Source of the DNA: JAKASV01 sp964595035
GTDB taxonomy: Bacteria; Babelota; Babeliae; Babelales; Vermiphilaceae
Reading direction: 5' to 3'
DNA: 9,684 nucleotides
NCBI GenBank assembly: GCA_964595035.1
Contig: CAZQNW010000039.1
Location: 1 to 9,684 of the forward strand
Under the pieces are notes generated by a model, which did not search any database, was not told where the DNA came from, and saw nothing but the letters and a program-made list of their open reading frames with translations. A program made the translations under genes and the position numbers. Below, piece by piece: positions 1 through 6,284 of this stretch (within the stretch, counting starts at the first letter, position 1; each line of letters starts with the position of its first letter).

Positions 1-1
1 T

Positions 2-196
2 GTATGGAAGGATAAGCGAGTACAACAAAAGGCATTGGCGCTTGCGTGTGCTTTACACGAACGTCTTGGGGCGCACTCTCCTGCTCATTTGCTTGATCCT
101 TATACGTTGCGCGATATTTGCCTTATGGGATTACCTGCTGATGCTTTTGGTTCAGAACCAAAAGCCGGGAGTGATTCTCGTTGCGTTATTTCTTGA
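2..196 (+). CDS. C-terminal end of an unidentified protein, possibly of ankyrin/F-box-like type (partial)
   Basis: An open frame enters from the left edge and ends at TGA 194-196, giving 64 residues. The composition is protein-like, with an amphipathic helical stretch (VQQKALALACALHERLGA) followed by SPAHLLDPYTLRDIC. From memory, this resembles the helical tail (HxRLGxxSPxxxL...LxxI) that closes many ankyrin-repeat proteins of amoeba-associated bacteria, where it is sometimes likened to an F-box/PRANC motif. No ankyrin repeat is visible here because the body of the gene lies outside the window. The last 20 or so residues (from LPADAFGSEPKAG) run through a DNA palindrome and look like an added tail. 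The gene converges on alr and overlaps its 3' end by 97 bp. The frame is clear, but the family is a guess. Confidence 0.5.
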   Translation, partial: VWKDKRVQQKALALACALHERLGAHSPAHLLDPYTLRDICLMGLPADAFGSEPKAGSDSRCVIS

Positions 197-1368
197 TATG
201 CAGTGTTTGTGATGTTTGCCTGATGGGTATACATACGGGCAATAGAGGGGTTTATGTGGAGTGTTATCTCGCGAGGGTTATTGCAGCCGGTTATCTCGGC
301 TAATGTTGTGGCGGATATTTCTGGTTGGGGGCCGACAAGCACAACCTCTGTTCCGAGGTGAACATCTGGTATCTTGCTTATATCAATGGTTGTTACATTC
401 ATGGCAACCTTACCTATAACAGGTGCATATGCATGTGCGTGAGGGAAATATACTACAGCCTTGTTGCTTAATCGTTTATCATAACCATCGGAATATCCGA
501 TAGGTAGTAAAGCAATTGTTGTTTTTTCTTGTGTGGTATAAGTGCGATCATAACCTACGTATGTTTGTGCCGGTAATACTTTAATAAGACAAATACGTGT
601 GTGCCAACTGAGCACTGGTTGTAACTGATATTCAGGGTGAACTAATAGTGTACGTTCTTTTTGTGCTTCTGAAGGATACAATCCATAAGCGCCGGCTGCT
701 ATACGTATCATATTTAACATAGAAAGATCATACGTAGTGCTTGCTGCAGAATTGGTTATATGCTTGTAGGCAATAGAGATATTTTGTTCTTGTAGTTCTT
801 TGAGTATGTTGATAAAGCGGTTGTATTGAAGTTGTGTATAAGATTGATCTTTATTAGAGGCTTCAGCAAAATGACTGCATATGCCATTAATATGTATATA
901 AGGTAATGTTTGTGCATACTTAATGAATGGTATAACATCATCAACTAATACTCCAAAGCGTCCAAGCCCTGTATCAACTTTTATATGAACATTACATTTT
1001 TTACCGATGGCCATTGCACAGGAATTTAATTCGAGCAATTCCCGTTTATCGGAGATCATAATATCAATATCATGAATTATAGCTTGAGTTGGATCTTCAT
1101 CCATGATACCCATAACAAGGATTGGTTTTTTAATGCCGTCATTGCGTAATATCAAAGCCTCTGATAATGAGGCAGTATCAAGCATATGTATGTTTTCGTT
1201 ATTTTCAGCTATATGTGCTATCTGTGTAATGCCATGACCATAAGCATTTGCCTTTACTACAAGTGATATCATAGTCGATGGCCCAATAATATTCTTATAG
1301 CAAGCAATGTTGTGATTAAAGGCCTGAACATCAATCTCTACCCATGTGCGGCGATGAACTGTAGCCAT
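100..1368 (-). CDS. alr: Alanine racemase, PLP-dependent (fold type III)
   Basis: Interconverts L- and D-alanine in the cytoplasm, supplying D-Ala for peptidoglycan. With the start used here it has 422 residues. Family landmarks occur in order: WVEID near the N-terminus; VKANAYGHG (residues 38-46) with the PLP-binding Lys39; KVDTGLGRFG (130-139) with the Arg that helps position the substrate carboxylate; IRIAAGAYGLYP (221-232) for phosphate contact; VGYDRTY (271-277) with the catalytic Tyr of the second domain; and PIGYSDGYDKRL (289-300). The usual Met-Asp in the 'GxxxMD' motif reads Met-Asn (GKVAMN), which is worth noting. The catalytic domains finish around INPSIARMY (about residue 379), leaving a tail of about 43 residues that the family normally lacks. 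The frame could be opened to a TTG at 1434, but ATG 1366-1368 is preferred: it follows AGGAA (1371-1375), although spacing is short, and the family core begins right after it. ATG 1378-1380 is an alternative without a Shine-Dalgarno. Confidence 0.93.
   Translation of the reverse strand: MATVHRRTWVEIDVQAFNHNIACYKNIIGPSTMISLVVKANAYGHGITQIAHIAENNENIHMLDTASLSEALILRNDGIKKPILVMGIMDEDPTQAIIHDIDIMISDKRELLELNSCAMAIGKKCNVHIKVDTGLGRFGVLVDDVIPFIKYAQTLPYIHINGICSHFAEASNKDQSYTQLQYNRFINILKELQEQNISIAYKHITNSAASTTYDLSMLNMIRIAAGAYGLYPSEAQKERTLLVHPEYQLQPVLSWHTRICLIKVLPAQTYVGYDRTYTTQEKTTIALLPIGYSDGYDKRLSNKAVVYFPHAHAYAPVIGKVAMNVTTIDISKIPDVHLGTEVVLVGPQPEISATTLAEITGCNNPREITLHINPSIARMYTHQANITNTAYQEITQRESLPAFGSEPKASAGNPIRQISRNV
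143..165. repeat. 23-bp perfect palindrome in the overlap of two convergent genes
   Basis: Arms GCTTTTGGTTC (143-153) and GAACCAAAAGC (155-165) are perfect inverted repeats around one central base. It lies inside the coding overlap of the plus-strand gene and alr. Because of the phasing, both genes read it as the same eight residues, AFGSEPKA, near their C-termini. It could act as a bidirectional transcription stop (no T-tract is seen) or be a small palindromic insertion; neither is shown. Confidence 0.8.
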
Positions 1369-1626
1369 ATTTCCTACCATAAACCGATAAGGCTTTGTGC
1401 CATATGCGTGGCATGAACAATTAAGAAAATACAATACACAACAAGAGTGTATGCCTTGCTCGTGTAAAATGCAATATTACAAGGCAAAAAGTATAATTTT
1501 AAAGCTATAAAATTAACATAGTATATTTCTATTTATAATGTTTTTGCCGTGATACCGATCTTTATATACATGAGTAAGGTGATTGATAGGTAAGTATAAT
1601 AGTTGCAAAACATAACATGCATATAC
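1369..1626 (-). other. AT-rich intergenic region, putative alr leader
   Basis: No convincing gene on either strand. Read on the minus strand it lies between the Hsp20-like gene's terminator and the alr start. A TATACT-like -10 box is visible at 1490-1495, but its spaced -35 (TGTTAA) is poor, so the alr promoter is unresolved. Between it and the start is an inverted repeat, GCCTTG (1453-1458) with CAAGGC (1480-1485), and an inner TGTAA/TTACA pair (1463-1467 / 1477-1481). It could fold in the 5' leader. No known riboswitch is recognised. Confidence 0.4.
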
Positions 1627-1662
1627 AAAAAAATAGGCTCCCGTTTTCAGAGAGCCTATTTT
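1627..1662 (-). terminator. Intrinsic terminator of the Hsp20-like gene
   Basis: On the minus strand an 11-bp perfect stem, AAAATAGGCTC / GAGCCTATTTT, encloses an 11-base loop and runs into seven consecutive T residues. It starts 17 bp past the TAA of the Hsp20-like gene. This is a classic Rho-independent terminator. The A-run before the stem also makes it potentially active in the other direction. Confidence 0.93.
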
Positions 1663-1679
1663 ACATAAAAATGTTTTGT

Positions 1680-2279
1680 TTATTTTATATGTACAGGAAT
1701 AACTTTAGCAGCTTTTTTGACATCTTTTACTGGAAGCGTAACGGTCAATGTCTTTGTATCCTTTGTATAATCTATAGCAGCGTCTTCCATAACAACAGGA
1801 CCTGAAATTGGTTGGCAAATATGTGAGCTGCTTGCAAAAACCTGATGACTTGTTTTTTTGTTTTTGTCGTCTTGATCAGTAGTTTCACGACTTGCTTTTT
1901 GATTCATTGATACGGATAATAAAGAATTATTTGCGGAAAGATTAATGGTTATGCCGGAAGTTTTTATAGTAAGTTCTTTATCACCGAATGACGCGTCAAA
2001 TTGATCTGCTTGTATTCCTGTAAAGATAACTTTGACCATGTTATCTTCTTTATTGACCGCAATGTTAACACCCTCTTGTCCCGTACCTAATTCTTTTTTC
2101 AATGAGGCATTAAAATCTGCGTGCATTTTGTTCATATTATCAAACATTGATTGCATAGCCTCATCCATTGATTTTAAAGCTTCTTGCATGCATTCAAATG
2201 GAGAATTTGATCCATAAGTTTTTTGTATGCTTATTAAGCTCGCGCATGCTAAAACGAAAGCATAATAATTAAACTTCAT
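1680..2279 (-). CDS. Exported Hsp20/alpha-crystallin-like small heat-shock protein
   Basis: A 199-residue protein. It starts with a signal peptide (MKFNYYAFVLACASLISIQ, likely cut near TYG|SNS), so it should act outside the cytoplasm. Residues 26-62 form a Met-rich amphipathic helix. Residues about 70-199 follow the alpha-crystallin domain pattern: VNIAVNKEDNMVKVIFTGI matches the first strands (normally ...D.YvV...lPG), DASFGDKELTI matches the 'v.v.ddnLtI' strand, and AAIDYTKDTKTLTVTLP matches the signature A-x-Y-x-dG-x-L-x-v-x-lP, with the usual Gly missing. It ends in KVIPVHI, an I-x-I/V-type tail as used for oligomer contacts. A loop at about 128-165 (Lys/Asp/Ser-rich) is longer than usual. 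Start is firm: AGGAGG sits 4 bases before ATG. It has its own promoter and terminator. Known sHSPs are ATP-independent holdases and almost always cytoplasmic; the periplasmic role is inferred from the signal peptide. Confidence 0.75.
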   Translation of the reverse strand: MKFNYYAFVLACASLISIQKTYGSNSPFECMQEALKSMDEAMQSMFDNMNKMHADFNASLKKELGTGQEGVNIAVNKEDNMVKVIFTGIQADQFDASFGDKELTIKTSGITINLSANNSLLSVSMNQKASRETTDQDDKNKKTSHQVFASSSHICQPISGPVVMEDAAIDYTKDTKTLTVTLPVKDVKKAAKVIPVHIK

Positions 2280-2340
2280 GATGCCTCCTATTGGTTAATA
2301 ATATTTTAAATGAACCATTGAATTAAATTTCAACATATTT

Positions 2341-2369
2341 ATAATACCAAGATATTCTCCCAAAATCAA
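2341..2369 (-). promoter_or_regulatory. Sigma70-type promoter of the Hsp20-like gene
   Basis: On the minus strand, -35 TTGATT (2364-2369) and -10 TATTAT (2341-2346) are separated by 17 bp. Each differs little from consensus. Transcription would start around 2334, giving a leader of about 55 bases that ends in the AGGAGG ribosome site. No CIRCE or sigma32-like element was recognised, so heat regulation is not visible. Confidence 0.72.
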
Positions 2370-2403
2370 CGGTTTTTGATATATTATTTTTTCTAATTGT
2401 AAA

Positions 2404-4251
2404 TTATAATGCCTCTTTAATGGTGCCTAGTATGGTGTCTTGGTAATTACGTATAGTGTGTCGTATAAGGCCGGTTAGTTTATCAATAGATTTTTTATCA
2501 TAAGAGAACCGTGATGTTTTATAGGTAGTACTAAACTCATCTTTAGGATCAAATGCGGGGTCATACGAGTCTTGTTTGAGTGGTACTACATAAATAAGTA
2601 TTGGCATGTGAGGGTTATCGGGTTTATACACGGTTACCGGATGGTCTAATATTGTGGAAAAATCTATATGGGGTATTTCCACACCTTGTTCTGTAAGGTC
2701 TGCGACAGCTTTTTTAAGTTCACCTGCTCCTTTATGGACATCCTCAGAAGCATCCAACATAATGATAATGTCTACCGCGCGTTCTTTTTTAAGTACGGGA
2801 GGGAGTGGTAAGTTGTAGACATATCCCGCATCCATAAATATAAGATCTGTTAAGTTGCGATCGCGGTATGAATGTGTTTCAAGGCCGTACAACGGGTTCT
2901 TAATCTTAATTGATGCTATGCGAAACTCCGATAATCCAATATTAAGAAGGAGTTTACTTATTGTATTGTACAATATTGGATCAAGTTGTTGCATAGCTGT
3001 GTCGAGCATTTCTTGAATACTACCTGACAGCGCCGAGCCCCAGAGGCCCATAAAGAAACCAAGTGATGGTTCCGGTGCAAAATCCACGGAAATACCATTA
3101 ATGAATTTTCTACCGAATGCCCATGTTGGCATATTAAAGTGTAATGAATCGCAGCTTACCTCAAATGGTGTAAATGTTACCCAGTGATTGTCGATGCTTG
3201 TCTCAACGCCTGTACACAAAATAAATGGCCATGATCCGTCACGCACCAAGTGAGCCATTGACGAAAATGTTACACGTTGACGGTCAACTTTATTTTTTAT
3301 GCCGCGTAAAAATGTATTTGCTAAATATACGCCATAAATATCAACGATGCCGGTATCTTGCCTGAAGATATATTTTGGCCATAATGATGACGCAAGCGCA
3401 TCAATAGAAAACATGCGCATATGGGAAATAGCTTTTGTAAAATGGTTATAATAGCTGTCCATAGGTTCGCCATACAGCATCCAGTCAGTCAAAAACCATG
3501 TAGAACCCGATAGCCCCGCGCAGTAGGTGATACCGTTAAGTAACCCTATATCGTCAAGTCCTGCCATTAATCCATATGATGATATAGCCGCTCGCATTCC
3601 GCCACCGCTTAAACAAACAGCAATGCGTGGAGTTTTTTCTAACTCAATTGGTTGTTGTAATAGGTTTTTAAGTGTTGCATTAACCTTTTTGATACGTTCT
3701 GCTATACTATTGCGTTCTTCTGCGCAGATACCATCTTCGATGCGTAACATTGCCTGTGTTTTTCTGTAAGGGCCATCAGTGTAATGTTCTTGAAGCTTTT
3801 CAAATATGGCATCGGTTATAGTGTCAAATACTTCGCTTACCGGTTTTTTTATGTGCCATTCAGCTTCAGTATATCCGTGAAGAGTATTTTCATCTTCTAC
3901 TATATGGTATATTAATCCGTAAAGCCAACCTGCACTTTGGCAAGCTGCTTTTTTATACGCGTCAGCATCCAAGGTTTCTTTAAGTTCGGCTAATTGCTTT
4001 GAAAATATTAGTTCCCTGTTTGCCATAAATGTATATGTAGGTCTTTCAAGTGTTGTGTACGCATGAGCAGGTATTGATACGATAGGTGACTGTAACCGTG
4101 CCGGGCCTATACTTGTTCCCCAGACATTACTTTTGACTGAATAAAGACCGACATGCACAGGAACCTTCGCATGATTAAAAATGACAAGTGTGTCAGCTTG
4201 AACAAACTGCACCGCAATGAGAAATAATAGCATAACATCTGTATGTTTCAT
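2404..4251 (-). CDS. Exported cytosolic-phospholipase-A2-type lipase (patatin superfamily)
   Basis: Predicted phospholipase/lysophospholipase with a Ser-Asp dyad, 615 residues from the start used here. Signal peptide MKHTDVMLLFLIAVQFVQA, then an unassigned N-terminal part (about 20-195). The catalytic domain follows the eukaryotic cPLA2 pattern: SGGGMRA (215-221, oxyanion loop plus the conserved Arg), TYCAGLSGSTWFL (nucleophile Ser248 in GLSGS), WVTFTPFEV (about 357-365), GLWGSALSG (402-410) and FMDAGYVYNLPLPPVL with catalytic Asp474 in D-A-G, then VDIIIMLDAS. All expected catalytic residues are present. No C2 domain is seen. Start choice: the frame stays open to a GTG at 4314, but those 21 codons would be the hairpin that ends the upstream gene; ATG 4249-4251 begins a clean signal peptide behind a weak AAAGAAA site. 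Lies 69 bp after the propeller gene and 124 bp before the Hsp20-like gene. A role against host membranes is inference. Confidence 0.88.
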   Translation of the reverse strand: MKHTDVMLLFLIAVQFVQADTLVIFNHAKVPVHVGLYSVKSNVWGTSIGPARLQSPIVSIPAHAYTTLERPTYTFMANRELIFSKQLAELKETLDADAYKKAACQSAGWLYGLIYHIVEDENTLHGYTEAEWHIKKPVSEVFDTITDAIFEKLQEHYTDGPYRKTQAMLRIEDGICAEERNSIAERIKKVNATLKNLLQQPIELEKTPRIAVCLSGGGMRAAISSYGLMAGLDDIGLLNGITYCAGLSGSTWFLTDWMLYGEPMDSYYNHFTKAISHMRMFSIDALASSLWPKYIFRQDTGIVDIYGVYLANTFLRGIKNKVDRQRVTFSSMAHLVRDGSWPFILCTGVETSIDNHWVTFTPFEVSCDSLHFNMPTWAFGRKFINGISVDFAPEPSLGFFMGLWGSALSGSIQEMLDTAMQQLDPILYNTISKLLLNIGLSEFRIASIKIKNPLYGLETHSYRDRNLTDLIFMDAGYVYNLPLPPVLKKERAVDIIIMLDASEDVHKGAGELKKAVADLTEQGVEIPHIDFSTILDHPVTVYKPDNPHMPILIYVVPLKQDSYDPAFDPKDEFSTTYKTSRFSYDKKSIDKLTGLIRHTIRNYQDTILGTIKEAL

Positions 4252-4274
4252 GTGGTTTTTCTTTACGTATGAAA

Positions 4275-4304
4275 TGTATATTATAAAGTGCCCCCGTTTT
4301 TCAA
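4275..4304 (-). promoter_or_regulatory. Possible weak promoter of the lipase gene, overlapping the terminator hairpin
   Basis: On the minus strand, TTGAAA (4299-4304) lies in the loop of the preceding hairpin and TATACA (4275-4280) lies 18 bp further on. If used, the leader would be only about 20 bases. The match is modest in an AT-rich sequence, so read-through of the hairpin is an equally good explanation. Confidence 0.25.
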
Positions 4305-4315
4305 CAGGGGGCACT
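4287..4315 (-). terminator. GC-rich hairpin ending the propeller/barrel operon
   Basis: On the minus strand a 9-bp stem, AGTGCCCCC / GGGGGCACT, begins 5 bp after the TAA of the 425-residue propeller gene. The loop can extend as GTT-GAAA-AAC with one bulged T, giving a GAAA tetraloop. The following run is only TTTAT, so termination may be partial and let some transcription continue into the lipase gene. Confidence 0.75.
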
Positions 4316-4320
4316 GAACA

Positions 4321-5598
4321 TTACGATATGATGTAATATATTCCGTTGTACGTAGTCGGCCAAAGAGCCATTGCGTGTGTTGATGAGCCGTCTGTGTTTA
4401 CCGCCAAAGCTTTTTGATTTGAAGATAGGCAGGCGCGTGCTATGACAACAGAAGTATCGCAGTATCCCGAGTTGTTACACTCAGAAATATAGATAGTATT
4501 GCGTCTGTAATCTTCTTGCGAAGAGAGAAGAAGGAGAGCATTGCCATTGTTGACCAAGACTATATCTTCAATTTTTGTTGCCTGATCGTTAACAGCGGTG
4601 AGGATAGGGTTCCAGTCATGCCACTGAGTTTCTGTGTTATATCGTGTTACATAACAGATTCCTGAAGGCTTTTGCCATGCCCAAACAGTATTTCCGGCCG
4701 AATCTGTTGTACTTTGTAACCGATAATACGTTGGCATATCAACTGTTTTTTGTTCTGTGTGAGGATTATATGTGTGCCATGCACATGATGGATTATACGG
4801 TGTCGTTTGTATCCCATGTGAATCGGCCCATGTAAAAAACGTAACACCAGCTGATGATGCAATAGATACATACGCATTGCATGCGAAACAATCCTGAGCG
4901 AATTCTACCGTATAGGGTTGCCAGCTTTGCCATGTTTGAGATGCGTCATAATATGATCCGGATACGGTATAGTTTGTTTTCTGTTTTGCAATCCAGATAA
5001 ACGCATTATTGCCGTGAGCGTCAGCACATTGAGAGATATTAATACAGGCATTCGTTGATAATGTTTTTATTGGTGACCATGATTGTGTTGTAGCATCATA
5101 CAGTATTGCATAGGCACCATTGTCGGAACACCAAGCTATTGCCGTTTTTGTTGAAAATTCTTTTGTAGTAAAGAAATCAGCAACAGCTTCATCTTGCTTT
5201 GAAAGCGAAACAGGTACAGGATCCCATGTCTGCCAATCTTGTCCGGAATATACTGCAGCTTGTAGTTCACGATCTCTATTTTCCCATACTAATAAAGCTG
5301 TTCCTTCTTCGTTTATTCCTATCTTCACGTGTGATTGTAAAGAACATGTTCCTATCTCTTTTATGTTGCTCCATGATTTTGTTTCAGCTGAGTATAGGGC
5401 CGCTTGCACAGTTGTAGCATTATTTTGTTGAGTAGTCCACAGTGCGGCTATATTGCCGTTTTTGTCTTGAGCTGCATCAACATGCAAAGAGCCCGAAGAG
5501 TTTGGAATAATTGCCTGTTTTGTCCAGGCGTATAGCTGCGTGTAGCTGAGTAATGATATGTATGTTATCAAAGCAAGTTTCAATGAATATTTAATCAT
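4321..5598 (-). CDS. Exported beta-propeller-type repeat protein, 425 residues
   Basis: Function unknown. A signal peptide (MIKYSLKLALITYISLLSYTQLYA, cut before WTK) is followed by about eight degenerate repeats of about 50 residues that fill the mature protein. Each has a strand like 'D-x-NGN-x-A-x-x-W', then a strand ending in a Y/F-D/S position, then a W-rich turn. Repeat starts fall near residues 39, 89, 139, 187, 241, 290, 343 and 392. Four turns carry a W-x-x-W/Y-x-P motif (122-127, 223-228, 274-279, 326-331). Seven or eight blades of this length suit a single closed propeller, with the C-terminal strand (ALWPTTYNG) pairing near the N-terminus. It is a paralogue of the 1059-residue protein two genes upstream but lacks its Thr/Arg inserts and C-terminal domain. 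Starts behind AGAGAGGA with ordinary spacing. It is the last gene before the GC-rich hairpin. Fold is inferred from repeat pattern only. Confidence 0.8.
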   Translation of the reverse strand: MIKYSLKLALITYISLLSYTQLYAWTKQAIIPNSSGSLHVDAAQDKNGNIAALWTTQQNNATTVQAALYSAETKSWSNIKEIGTCSLQSHVKIGINEEGTALLVWENRDRELQAAVYSGQDWQTWDPVPVSLSKQDEAVADFFTTKEFSTKTAIAWCSDNGAYAILYDATTQSWSPIKTLSTNACINISQCADAHGNNAFIWIAKQKTNYTVSGSYYDASQTWQSWQPYTVEFAQDCFACNAYVSIASSAGVTFFTWADSHGIQTTPYNPSCAWHTYNPHTEQKTVDMPTYYRLQSTTDSAGNTVWAWQKPSGICYVTRYNTETQWHDWNPILTAVNDQATKIEDIVLVNNGNALLLLSSQEDYRRNTIYISECNNSGYCDTSVVIARACLSSNQKALAVNTDGSSTHAMALWPTTYNGIYYIIS

Positions 5599-5629
5599 AA
5601 TTTAGTTCCTCTCTCTATAAACTCTTTAT

Positions 5630-6271
5630 TTAGAATGAATATCCGATACCTAGGCCACCTGCAAAGCCGCCGATATTCAATTTATAAGCTATGGTATTTA
5701 CAGCGGTGCACGGACATTTTAAGCGTGCTCCTAAGTAATCCGCAAAAAGTTCAATATTTAAACCTTTGTATACATCAAAAAGAATCCCGGCATGAATAAA
5801 TCCACCGGCCGTGTTGGCGTTGTCGCGACAAGGCGCGTATAGAGAGTTTTGGGTAATACGGGCAAAAAATCCTTTAATTCCGCCGCCTACAAAAAAGCTT
5901 ACATAATCACGGAAGTAATAAAAATACTTAAGACCAAGCCCTATTGTAGGAAGTTTAAACTCAATACATTCTCCGCATGTGCACGTTGTATTACAACAAT
6001 CTGTCCCCGTTGTGGTGGTTACAAGTGCTCTGCCTTTTTTACCAAAGTAGCTTGCATTAAGCTCAAGATATAAACAGTCCCATACATTATATCGCGCGGC
6101 TCCTTCAATAAAGTAGCCGCCTTTTGATCCGCAACATGAGAACATATTACGCAAAGCTTTTTCTTGAGGAACAAAATATCCTTGTTTTATCATACAGGTC
6201 CAATCATGTTCATGAGCGCAAATACATGTTGTTATAAGTAGTAACGCGAGTAATGCTATGTGTTTTTTCAT
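5630..6271 (-). CDS. Cysteine-rich outer-membrane beta-barrel protein
   Basis: 213 residues with signal peptide MKKHIALLALLLITTCICA (cut before HEH) and no good lipobox. The mature chain alternates aromatic/aliphatic strands with short turns (YFIEGAARYNVWDCLYLELNASYF, shown here as several strands; LPTIGLGLKYFYYF; VSFFVGGGIKGFFARI; GGFIHAGILFDVY; LNIELFADYLGARL; NIGGFAGGLGIGYSF) and ends in Phe, the usual signal for the BAM assembly machine. Size and strand count suit an eight-stranded OmpX/opacity-type barrel. Unusual: 12 cysteines in the mature chain (26, 46, 47, 66, 92, 93, 97, 99, 102, 148, 186, 188), five of them within residues 92-102 in what should be a surface or turn loop. Ordinary barrels have few or none. 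It lies 13 bp after the 1059-residue gene and 31 bp before the 425-residue gene, so it is probably in one operon with both. Ribosome site AAAGGA lies 7 bases before ATG. Confidence 0.85.
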   Translation of the reverse strand: MKKHIALLALLLITTCICAHEHDWTCMIKQGYFVPQEKALRNMFSCCGSKGGYFIEGAARYNVWDCLYLELNASYFGKKGRALVTTTTGTDCCNTTCTCGECIEFKLPTIGLGLKYFYYFRDYVSFFVGGGIKGFFARITQNSLYAPCRDNANTAGGFIHAGILFDVYKGLNIELFADYLGARLKCPCTAVNTIAYKLNIGGFAGGLGIGYSF

Positions 6272-6284
6272 ATCTATCCTTTAA

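Noticed and set aside
1369..1434. TTG-started extension of alr
   Set aside because: No ribosome site and no family similarity; the conserved core begins just after ATG 1366-1368.
1680..2279. Lipoprotein signal (VLAC at residues 9-12) in the Hsp20-like protein
   Set aside because: The Cys is too close to the N-terminus, Leu is atypical at that box position, and hydrophobic residues continue after it; a type I signal peptide fits better.
4252..4314. GTG-started N-terminal extension of the lipase
   Set aside because: The added codons are the terminator hairpin of the previous gene, there is no Shine-Dalgarno, and it would bury the signal peptide.
5120..5431. Plus-strand open frames opposite the 425-residue gene
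   Set aside because: Antisense shadows with no ribosome site; the minus-strand repeat protein is clearly coding.
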